A DNA stretch of 64,000 bases from Cordia subcordata. Its lineage: Eukaryota > Streptophyta > Magnoliopsida > Boraginales > Cordiaceae. The notes below the pieces were generated by a model that was given only the letters and a program-made list of their open reading frames with translations, had not been told where the DNA came from and did not search any database. The stretch covers positions 4,191,001-4,255,000 of the forward strand of contig JAPTOF010000016.1 in NCBI GenBank assembly GCA_028554755.1, in the 5' to 3' direction. The position numbers and the translations under genes were made by a program. Below are positions 22,132 to 31,748 of the stretch, piece by piece. How positions within the stretch are numbered: the stretch's first letter is position 1; every line of letters begins with the position of its first letter.

Positions 22132-23531
22132 TTTAGTTTCATCATCCAACAAGATTCTATGCATACATGTGGAGGGGCTCAAACCTTTAATATCGGCAAT
22201 GGTCCACCCAATGGCTTCCTTAAACTCCTTTAAGACTTTAATCAACCTTTCTTCTTCTATTGCGTTAAGCTTACTAGAAATAATAACCGGAAGCGTTTCC
22301 TTTTCTCCCAAGTATGCATACTTGAGATGATCGGGTAATTGCTTCAATTCTAATTGCGGGGCCTGCAAAATAGAAGGAAGAAGCTTTGTATGAGATGCAG
22401 GAAGTGTAAGAGAGGATGAACCGTACCTCCATGGTTTTTGTTCTTCCAAAGCATAGAGTATTTCAAGAAAATCTCCCTTTATTGCATGACTTGTCTCAAT
22501 TTCCTGCAACCTTTCAAGAGTAAAACTTTTGCAAATAACCATATTCAACTTGTCATCTTCAAACAATTCAAGAAACTCTTGATCCCATAATTCATGTAAA
22601 TTCTCAAATAGTGGATCATAAGCTTCCAAGCCAAAAATACAAGAGACATCACTAGGATATTTCATGGCATCATAAACATTAAATTTCATTATATCACCAT
22701 CAAATTCCAAAGTTAGAGTTCCATCATGAACATCAATTTTAGCTCGAGCAGTAGTAAGAAAAGGTCTACCTAGCAAGATTTCACAAGATTTGGAAGATGA
22801 ATCTTCCTCCATATCAAGCACATAAAAATCAGCAGGGAAGACTAATTTACCCACTTGTACAAAAACATCTTCTAAAACACCTTCGGGATAAACCAAAGAT
22901 CTATCAGCTAGTTGAATTACAATGCCTGTTTCCTTCAATGGTCCTACCTTTAAAGGTCCCTCATTTAAAGTGGAGTAAATAGACTTAGGCATGACATTAA
23001 TAGACGCTCCTAAATCGCACATAGCTTTCTTAATGCCTAGAGAGCCTATTTGACAAGAGATAGCAAACATACCTTGGTCTTTTATTTTGGTGGCAATCTC
23101 TTTTTAAGTACGGTGGAGACATTCTCCCCCACACTTATCTTCTCACTACCCATAAGCTTCTTCTTATTAGTGCATAGTTCCTTCAGAAATTTTGCAATTC
23201 GAGGTCCTTGTCTAATTGCATCAAGTAAGGGGATATTTACCTCAACTTTGCGAAAAAGCTCAAAAATCTCCTTCTCTTCCTTCTCTTTCTTGGACTTTGT
23301 GAATCTCTCAGGAAAAGGAGGCTTAACCACCAGCTCTGCACCTTTTTTAGGCTTTGTTTCATCTCTGTCCAGCACCTTATCATTGCATTCCGCATCAATT
23401 TTTTCGATTTCTTTCTCCGATTCAGGTGCTGTCAACTTTGCGTGCCCACGCCTAGCCTGACAGTGGCTGTCCTGCAGCTCCTTTCCACTTCGTAAGGTCA
23501 TGGCACTTGCGTTTTGCTTTGGATTGACCAC
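22093..23531 (-). pseudogene. Athila gag-pol linker and aspartic protease
   Basis: Two minus-strand stretches (23531-23082 and 23070-22093) are joined by a one-base frameshift near 23080. The first begins VVNPKQNASAMTLRSGKEL, a sequence typical between gag and protease in Athila relatives, and is highly charged. The second holds the protease active site CDLGASINVMP with D-x-G-A-S, followed by a flap-like VLDMEED and ILLGRPFLTTARAKID. It then runs towards the reverse transcriptase. A further lesion near 22110 separates it from pol. Role: cleavage of the element polyprotein. Confidence 0.85.
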
Positions 23532-23552
23532 CGTTTGAGATGGTAGCTTACC

Positions 23553-24874
23553 CTAGGACTCCAATCGGCTAACGAAGGTGGCTAATTGGCTAACTTGGTT
23601 TTCCAAGTTCTTAATACTCGCCTTGATATCCTGTTGAAATTCTTGAGCATTAAGAGCAAGAGCTTTCACAATATCTTCAAGAGAAGTGCCTGAATTTGGA
23701 GGTAAAGGCTGCTGTGGTAGAGCTGGTCGTGGTTGAAATTGTTGCGCATTAGGTGGGTGATAATTTTGTTGCCTTGCTCCATAGCTCAAATTCGGATGGT
23801 CCCTCCAACCGGGGTTATAAGTGGTTGAAAAAGGATCATATCTCCGCTGTGGTGGACCTGGAAATCCTCCAACGGCATTGGCTTGTTGAGGATCATCTTC
23901 TTGAAGCGTGGGGCACATGTCGGTCAAGTGTCCTACCTTAGCGCAAATTCCATAAACCTTTTGAACTGGGATATTACCACCGTAACCAAGCTTTGAACAA
24001 GAGCAGTTAATTGAGTCAATTTCGAATCAATTGAAGAAACACTTACCTCATTAACTCTTCGTGAAGGTTCTTGTCTTGCTCCGAATTGCTGCGAATTTGC
24101 AGCCATGATAGAAATCAAATCTCTAGCTTGTTGTGGTGTTTTATCAACTATAGCACCTCCGCTTGCGGCATCCATCATTTTTCTCTCTATTGGGAGCAGC
24201 CCTTCATAAAAATATTGAATGAGAGATTGCTCTGAAATTCCATGTTGAGAGCAACTCGCACAAAGTCTTTTAAATCTCTCCCAATAGTCATATAGTAGCT
24301 CCGAATCCTTCTGCTTAATGGCACAAATTTCCTTTCTAATACCAGCTGCCCTTGATGCAGGGAAAAATTTGTCAAGAAAAGATCTTGCCATTGCATCCCA
24401 TGTTGTGATAGATCCGGATGGAAGGTAGAATAACCATTCTTTTGCTGTATCTGCCAATGAAAACGGAAACGCCCTTAGTTTAATTTGATCTTCCGTCACT
24501 CCTTGGGGTTTCATGCTGGAACAAACTACATCAAACTCCTTCAAATGCTTATGTGGATCCTCGTTCTCTAATCCGCAAAAGGTAGGTAGAAGGTGCACTA
24601 GACCCGATTTTAGTTCAAAATCTGCGTTCAACGCGGGATAAGTGATGCATAGGGGCTGTTGATTCAAGGGGGCAGCCACCAATTCACGCAAAGTCTGGTT
24701 GTTTCCAGCCATCTTCTCGTTTTCGGATTCACTCGATGGTTCACTTTGCACTTGTAAAGCTTCGGCTTGCTTTTGAAGTTGTTTCCGCAACTTTACTTCT
24801 TTTTTCAAGCTCTTTGCGGTCTTTTCGATTTCAGGATCAAATTGCAACTCACCTGCACGATTTGACCTGGTCAT
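23553..24874 (-). pseudogene. Athila gag (capsid and zinc knuckle), frameshifted
   Basis: The ATG at 24874 (MTRSNRAGELQFDPEI) is the first after the PBS. The central part matches the Retrotrans_gag fold: FPFSLADTAKEWLFYLP, then WDAMARSFLDKFFP and ELLYDYWERFKRLCASC. A one-base shift near 23985 separates this from the nucleocapsid part, whose knuckle reads YGICAKVGHLTDMCP: the first cysteine of the CCHC is a tyrosine. The segment then runs through a Pro/Gln-rich region to a coiled-coil-like LENQVSQLATFVSRLES and ends in a TAG at 23553 where relatives continue in frame. Frameshift, TAG and lost cysteine make gag defective. Confidence 0.87.
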
Positions 24875-24900
24875 AAAATAAAATAAAATATCAGCACCAA

Positions 24901-24918
24901 TCCCCGGCAACGGCGCCA
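24901..24918 (-). promoter_or_regulatory. Primer binding site, tRNA-Asp type
   Basis: Read on the - strand it is TGGCGCCGTTGCCGGGGA, a perfect 18-nt complement to the 3' end of plant tRNA-Asp(GUC) including CCA. It sits 5 bp inside the 5' LTR. This primer choice is characteristic of Athila/Tat elements. Confidence 0.92.
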
Positions 24919-24923
24919 AAATT

Positions 24924-26297
24924 TGATGGGCGTCGAAACCACCAAAAATAAATTCCTATTTCTTACCTGGTAATTTTAATTTGTGTGCGTGGTGAGAAAA
25001 GGGTCGAGTCCATAGGGATTGGGAGAATATTTTATTCTAGTTATGCCAAGTAAATTACTCAACTAAGTTGCAACCAAAATGGAGGGAATTAAATACGAAA
25101 TCAATAAAATTAACAAATCTGTCTAGAGCGCTGGGCACGCTGCGTGGGCACGCAATCTGACCAGAAAATAAAAAAACGTAAATAAAAATTAAATTGACTA
25201 AAATATGCAATTCTAAATATTCGCTAAACTGGAAAATCAGAAAATAAGTGAGAATAAAATCCAGCCTGAGAATCAATCGCAATTTCGGCCAACAAATTCG
25301 ATCATAGATGCAAAAATACTTTCAGCTATTTCGATAAATCAGTTATAGTTATTGGCTCGGCCTAATAACCTTATCTTTCCTTACAGAGTTGATAACGGTT
25401 TAAATCCCTAAGATTTTTCCCATTATCGCCTTACCTATTAGACGTTCTAATCCCCGGAGATGCCCGCAGGATCTATCTAACGGTAGCAATAAAAATCTAG
25501 AAAGACCCAATTCTAAAAGTCAATACTCTCGCGGTAATTGCTCATTTAGATCGCGTAATTACACAGGAAACCTGGCTATCACTATGTTTAGATTAATTAA
25601 ATTAATCTAATTGGCTACCTATTGTCATGCAATTAAATAATCGCGCGCAAAATTAAATAATCGCAGATCAATATTAATTATTAAAGCAGTAAATACGCAA
25701 ATACCAAAATAGCATGAAAGGAAGAAAAACACTTAGATCTCACGAATTTGATGATCCGAAATCTTGATTAATCCTCTGCTAGAAAAGAAATTAGAACAGC
25801 TTCTCCATAAATATTGCTCAAAGAATAAAGAGAAAATTAATCTGTGTGCTAAGAACTGTCTACTAAAAGCTGTCTCCTCCAAGGTGGCTACTAAGAGGTA
25901 TTTATATAATAAAAACCCTAACCTACTTTCCTTATTGGATAAGGAAACCCTGACCCAAAAGGAATAAAAAGGTAAAAGCCTGAAATAAGTCCAACAACAT
26001 AAAAAGCCTGCTAACATTTAAGCTAATTCCTTCCAAAAGCCCAGAAAAATATCTTCAATCTTGGTCAACCCAGTCAAAACCCGCGTAGCAATTAAACGGC
26101 ATTTTTCCACGTGACGACGTCAACTTTGACCGCTACAAACTTGTCCAAAAAGCTTCAATATCCATATGTAATGCGTCCAGCTCCTTTTCCTAAGCACATT
26201 TATGCAAAATTACATTACAAACATCGATTAAGAAGCATTCTATTCCAAAATCAAGTACATCTAACATATAAATTAAATACTTATTTAGAACTTATCA
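24924..26297 (-). repeat. 5' LTR of the Athila element
   Basis: It is 1374 bp, TGATGGGCGTCGAAACC to GAACTTATCA on the + strand, adjoining the target duplication CTTAA at 26298-26302. As the upstream LTR in element orientation it holds the promoter that would drive the minus-strand transcript. It differs from the 3' LTR by scattered substitutions and a few 1-2 bp indels. Confidence 0.93.
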
Positions 26298-28435
26298 CTT
26301 AAACTTATGAGAAAGTGTAATTTTACACACCGTTAAGTAACGGTGTTAAATCTTTGCTTACATGGCAATTTATATATTTTGGTACATTTTACCCCACTCT
26401 TTTTTTTTTAGTAATTAAGACCTTGTGTGTGCGCATGTATATATATTGTTAGTTAATCCAACTGTCTTAATGTATAGAGTGAACATAAGGAGGTTAATCA
26501 TCTCAATTAACCGTATCAAATCAAACTCAGTCAGCAAATCAATTGTGCTTACGATACAAAATATGAATCTCGAAAGGTAAATTTTGGCCAATAGGTTTTG
26601 TATCATTTACCCTTTTTTTTTGAAAAAAAAATCGTTAATTCCTTTGGATCTCCTAATATCTTCCCAGTAGCCAAGAAACAAATTTGGCTTTTTCAATGCT
26701 TTCCAATAATCTCTTACATTTTTTTTTTTAAATAACAAGGGAGGCAATTACCCGCTTCTTTGTTATGTAACATCACTCCTACGCAAATATATGTTGAGAA
26801 ATAGTGAAGAACCTAATTGATATATAATGCATATTCTTGGAGATCTATTGTACACCTGCAGAAACTGAATAAAAGAAATTTTTTCTAAAAACAAGGTTTT
26901 ATGGATAAGAGTTTTTGATAGAGGGGAAGAGAATACATGGTACCTTTTGTATATCGGATACACAAAGTATCGATTATCTTTTTTTTTTAATACCTTTTAT
27001 CAGATAACAATAGATATATCATTTAAACTAGATATACATAACATATTTCAAATTTATATCTATATAATTAGTTAGAAATTCAAAACGATGAAATATTAAT
27101 CTAGTATTTTAAAAGTGCAAATTTATATAATTGCCATTAATTATGGTTTGATAATCAAAAAGCACAGATACATACATTTTCTAAATTGTTTCTAACATCA
27201 TCTTGTCTGATAAGATTTGGTTAATGATAGGGTACGATTTGATTTAATGATTTAAAATAATTAAATCAATTAAACAAAATCCAATAGTGTGGCATTTTTT
27301 TTTTTTTTTGGTTTTTGGGTTGGAGAAGTTTTTACATACTGACACTCACAAAATGGTTTTTCTTTTAGAATATTTAATAATAATTGTGAATTGTGATATT
27401 ATAGTGCGGTATATTTTCAAATGAACCTTCTGATTTTTAAAATATATGAACGAGACACTGTTGATTCAATAGTTGATTTTTCTCTACGATTTAACCTTGA
27501 TGTAAGTTTTTAAAAATATGTATATGATAGGTGTACTTTAACAGTAAATTACAAACAACAAGCAACTATTAGAACAACATTCTCCGAATTCATAAACTTC
27601 AAACAGTGAAAGATTTATTTTAAAATATAAAATATAGAAACAAGAATGCCATGATTATAAAAAAAAACAAAAGAAACATTACAAATTAGGGCTGTGCACT
27701 TAATGGGAAAACTCGATCCCCAACCCGAAAAATCGGGTACGGGAAATTATTTTTGGATAATTAGGAAAAAAAATATTGGGGATGGAAAAAAATTTCGGGA
27801 AAACAAATTGGGATCTAAATAAATTTTTTTATTTGGGGAAAACCCGAAACTCGAAACCTTTTTTAATTATATATAAAATATATGTTATAATATATATATA
27901 TATATATGTTATAATATATTAATATAATATTTCTTAAGTTTTTTTAACCCTTTTTCTTTTATAAATATATATTTTGAATTTAGATTTAGATTTAGAATTA
28001 TTTTGTTAATGATTATGTTTCTTATCTATTTAGTAGGACATGTTAGTACTTAGTTGTAGAATTAACTAATAAGACTCGAGAATGTAAAAAGCTAGTATGT
28101 TAGTTTGAACTTTTTCCTAAAAAATTTGGGAATTCTCCAATCCACAATAATTTTTTACCATTTTTCATTTTCCCAAATTGCAATCCCCATAATTGAATTG
28201 GGATGGAGAAAAGAACAAAATCCCTTCCTCATAAAGTATTCCGTGGGAAAAAAATTTTATTAATTGGGGCCGGAATTCTCACGGGAATACCCTTGTAACC
28301 AATGATCATGACACATCATGTCACATCACATCACATGTCACAAAAGAATTGGAAAAGAGTGATAAATAGATGAAGCATTGGAAAAAATGGCGAAGGAGAG
28401 TAGGTTTGAAGCTATACGCATCAAAATTAACCAAA
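26298..28435 (+). repeat. 3' flank of CYP76 copy 1, continued after the Athila insertion
   Basis: Beginning CTTAAACTTATGAGAAAGTG, this segment matches the region downstream of copy 2 (35215-38872, apart from the solo LTR there). Landmarks are CACACCGTTAAGTAACGGTG, AGTAGCCAAGAAACAAATTT and TCACATCACATCACATGTCA. No gene is supported; short ORFs are AT-rich noise. Confidence 0.75.
27687..28300. repeat. Degenerate repeat starting TAGGGCTGTGCAC (possible old hAT MITE)
   Basis: It starts TAGGGCTGTGCACTTAATGG with nearby GGGTACGGGAAA-type text and ends in a region with GGGAATACCCTTG. It recurs at about 38084-38700 (TAGGGTTGTGCAC). The TAGGG start and repeated CCCGAAA/TTTGGGAA motifs resemble hAT-type MITEs. 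I could not establish a target duplication or the right-hand end, so the type is a guess. Confidence 0.35.
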
Positions 28436-28574
28436 TTCTTCATTTCTCCTACTAAAAATACATTCAAAGAAAAAATGATCACAATTTCCAACTAGTCAAC
28501 TACGATTCTACAAAAATGACAAAAGAACTATCGTTAAAAAGTCCCCATCAATCACAAACATTGTATCGAATTGC
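28436..28574. other. Unassigned spacer
   Basis: A short AT-rich stretch between the copy 1 flank and the inverted hAT/LINE block. No feature recognised. Confidence 0.5.
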
Positions 28575-29084
28575 CATGATTATAAATTAAATACAAAAAA
28601 AATAATTTGTATTTGTTTGAAAAAGTGAGTGAAAGTCGTGTAGTGCATGTGTGTGTGTCGTGAGAGAGTGGAGAGACAAAGGGGGTGGGGGTTGTAATGG
28701 TGAGTGCTGTGTTAGTGAGAGTTGTGTGTGTGTTTCAGATTAGGGACAAAGGAGAGTGGTGAGATAGTGAGTTGCATTTTAATTTTGCTCTATCATTAGA
28801 ATTTTTTTTCTCCTGCTGTTAATTATGAACATAAAAATTGGTGTGAGTTGTTTAAAAAAATATTAGGAGTAGCCTGCAATATGAAAATTTTATTTTTAGT
28901 TTATTAAAAAGTCAAAAAACCTGAACATCTGTATCCGAAAATATCCACTGTTCAAATATATGGTATCCGGTAGATATGTAGTCTTAAACTATCCAATCAG
29001 ATTTTAGAATTTTCAATCCGATATCCGATAATCCGGTATCCGATTATCTAAATATCCGAATATCCAATCCGATTCCCGCCCTTA
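28575..29084 (-). mobile_element. Non-autonomous hAT-like element, copy b (inverted, truncated)
   Basis: In reverse complement it starts TAAGGGCGGGAATCGG and follows copies a, c and d through the CGGATAT-rich end and the AC-rich centre, stopping near 28575 (AATTTATA region). Its far half is missing. It adjoins the LINE tail on the same strand just as the other copies do, so LINE and hAT were inverted together. Confidence 0.75.
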
Positions 29085-30311
29085 CCTATATGAGCATTTT
29101 ATTGATTAAAAAGTAGAGGATGACCGTAAACCATCCCTTACAACCACTCAAAAGTTCGAAGCAAGTGGCCTAGTTATAAAAACAAAGAAAAACAGTCACT
29201 TTTTCCGAATGTATGGAAGGCCAAGTGAATCACACTGGATGAATCCGCCCAGCTTCCTGTGCTGTTCCAAGGTATAGAGTACTTGAGATCGCAGAGATAA
29301 AGCCCCCAAATTTGCAAGGTGATTAGCAAGCATATTGCCTTCCCGAACCACATGCGAGATACTCCCTTTGAGATTCTTGAGCAAACGTCGAGCTTTCAAG
29401 ATGTCATAGCAAATCTCCCAAGGTCCGACTAAATCCCCAAGGACAAGCATGACAAAGATGTGAGCATCCATCTCTACTATCACATCATTGAGCCCGCACT
29501 CCGCACACAGTTCCGGACCACGCATTAAGAACACTAACATTGCTACACTGATCTGCAAAGCCTATGACAAATGAAACTTTTGGTCGAAAAAAATAAATTA
29601 AAACTAAAAAAAAAAAGGAAAACAACAGAGAATTATAGACATGCTTGATTGTTGTACCAATTATACACCTCATGTGAAAAAAAAACAAAGCAGCTGCTAT
29701 TGCTCAAATGAGTGGAAGAGAATGGCGAAATGGGTTTCCAGCAATTTTATCTTCATTATTAAGGGTAATATAGTCTATTTCTATAATAAACAATAACCAT
29801 CTATGTGCGTGTTGCCTAGTTCCAGTTAAAACTAACGGTCTAATAAATAGTTGAGGTGAGTCAGCTTTATTTTATAAAGTATAGGGGGTTTCTAGCTACT
29901 TAAAAAATCATAAGGGGCGTTAACGTTATCTTTTAAAACCACAAGGGGTAGTGGTGCATTTCACTCGTTCATGCGTGTATGCATAAATGATATCTAAAAA
30001 AAGAGAGAATATATGTCAAGAGATCCGTAAAAATAAACAGAGTTTGTTAAGTTATATGCTTAGTAGGTATAAATATTTTAGATTATATTCCTCAATTTCT
30101 TGACTTTAAGCCTACCAGAGCACTTTTTGAAGTTTCATAATTTTTTTAAAAAAAAGGGCTTTTGTTTACAAAAAATAAATTAAAATGCTAATTAAATTGC
30201 AAACTATGGATTGCGGTTATCAATTGGGTCACATCGACGAACCTTCGGAGCCACTCAGAGCCTCCCTAGGAGAGGACTCAACTACTAAATTTGTCACTCT
30301 AGAAACGGCGC
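29085..30311 (-). pseudogene. LINE RNase H tail, copy 2 (inverted)
   Basis: The minus-strand frame at 29558-29196 reads GPWEICYDILKARRLLKNLK, then HVVREGNMLANHLANLGALS, the RVT_3-type RNase H of plant LINEs. The upstream 700 bp (to 30311) has no ORF but matches 46345-47080 in reverse complement, including GTTGAGTCCTCTCCTAG and CCGAAGGTTC. Start codons in the available frame appear fortuitous and the domain is only partial. Confidence 0.75.
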
Positions 30312-30371
30312 AGCCTTACGTGAAAAAGAAAGCGTACCACTTTTAGTTCTAGGACTTTCTCCTTTGTCAAT
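30312..30371. other. Junction between the inverted LINE block and the unit 2 promoter block
   Basis: About 60 bp that match neither neighbour end. The promoter block resumes at CAATGAGCCACCTTATATA, so one breakpoint of the inversion lies here. Confidence 0.45.
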
Positions 30372-31748
30372 GAGCCACCTTATATATGAAAAAAGAAAAA
30401 AAAAAAAAGAAAAGAAAAAATGAGTGGAGGTTATTGACTTTTGCGGACAAAACAAACCCTTACGATTTCGTGTTTAGAAAAATGAGTGAGAGAGCCAAAA
30501 GCACTGATTGAACACGATGTGTGACTTATCCTAAGATCGCCAAAGTTGAATTTCGGGTAGCATCCATGCGTTTATTTTCCAACATAGAATTTTCCGTTCA
30601 TTCTCATACTCTTGCTTTTTCAAATGAGAATAATCAGCATTACTGTTTCTTTAATTTATCATTAATTTAATTTTGGAAAAAATATATGTTATCCTTTTGT
30701 GATTTATTTAATTAATTAACTGATAATCCTATTATGTTATAAAATTTATCACATTAGTTCTCTTTACTTCTCAAATAGTGTCAAATCTCCTATCTTGACT
30801 TTTTCAACCCAATTGACTTTAGTGCCCATTAGACACACCTTTTTTTTTTCTTTTTGCATATATGATTATTAAAACATGCAATGAGTTCTATATTTTCACA
30901 AAAAAGTCGTTATTTTCAACTAACAATGTTCAGATAATAACGAAAAGAAAAGGCAATCGTATCACCTTTCCAAAAGTATAAGGGGTAAGGTTGAACTTTT
31001 TTAAAACCAAAGATGCAAGTAATATGCTAAATAGAAAAAACACAGTAAGTAATCAACTAATTAAACAAATCATAGAGAGACAATATATCACCTTTTAAAA
31101 AGTATAAAGAAATAATATGATAAATTTTAAAACACAAGAGAGTAATAGCTAATTAAACAAACCAAAGAGAATATCTTGTATTTTACCTTTTACTTTTTTA
31201 TGCCCACTAAGCATAAAAAAATATGCTAAATAGACAAACTACAGACAGTAATCAACTAATTAAACAAAGCACGTAAAACCAACATATCACCTTTTAAAAA
31301 ACACAAAGAAATAATATGATAAACTAATATGATAAACTTTAAAACACAAGAGAGTAATAACTAATTAAACAAACCAAATGGAATAACTTGCATTTCACCC
31401 TATATTTTTTTATCCCCACTGAGCATCTCCCAACTGAACAAACTTTGTTCTTTTAATTTCTCGACTGATAATCTCTCTTTTGCCAGGCATCAAGTAGGCA
31501 CACAAACGTAAGAACTGATAAATTGGAGATAAGAAGAGCGACAATACGTTATAATTATGTGCGCCAAGTCTTATTTGACGGTGGAATAGACTAAGACGTT
31601 ATTCCACTCAAGTGGATGAATTGCAGCCATAAGCAAACATTTCTCCACCAGGCATCATTTTATCCATTATTATAGTAGAGAATTCAAGCACGGACACCAA
31701 TATAAATGAGGAAGCCAGTGTGGAGAGTCTCAGAGATTGTGAGGGACC
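30372..31748 (+). repeat. CYP76 upstream (promoter) block, copy 2
   Basis: It is homologous to 6619-7946 and 48492-49826, with the same internal tandem duplication. The proximal 200 bp are the best conserved (TTATTTGACGG near 31572, CAGCCATAAGCAAACATT near 31625). Unlike copy 1 it carries no LTR insertion, so it is the best candidate for a working promoter in the array. Confidence 0.8.
31701..31707 (+). promoter_or_regulatory. TATA box of CYP76 copy 2
   Basis: TATAAAT lies 48 bp before the ATG at 31749. A transcription start about 30 bp downstream would leave a very short 5' leader of under 20 nt. The overlapping ATG at 31706 would then lie upstream of the start site and not matter. Confidence 0.65.

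Larger units (their letters stand above)
13935..26297 (-). mobile_element. Athila-lineage Ty3/gypsy retrotransposon, complete structure
   Basis: TG...CA LTRs of 1370 and 1374 bp flank a minus-strand internal region with PBS, gag, protease, RT-RNase H-integrase, an env-position ORF, internal PPT-like tract and terminal PPT. The target duplication CTTAA (13930-13934 and 26298-26302) is perfect, and joining the flanks restores the sequence seen downstream of CYP76 copy 2. The tRNA-Asp PBS, the extra ORF after pol and long 3' untranslated sequence fit Athila. A handful of frameshifts and in-frame stops make it non-autonomous today. The LTRs differ at roughly 25-30 sites by eye. Confidence 0.93.

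Noticed and set aside
24901..24918. tRNA gene suggested by the tRNA-Asp 3' end sequence
   Set aside because: Only the 18-nt 3' end is present, on the side of an LTR; it is the retrotransposon primer binding site.
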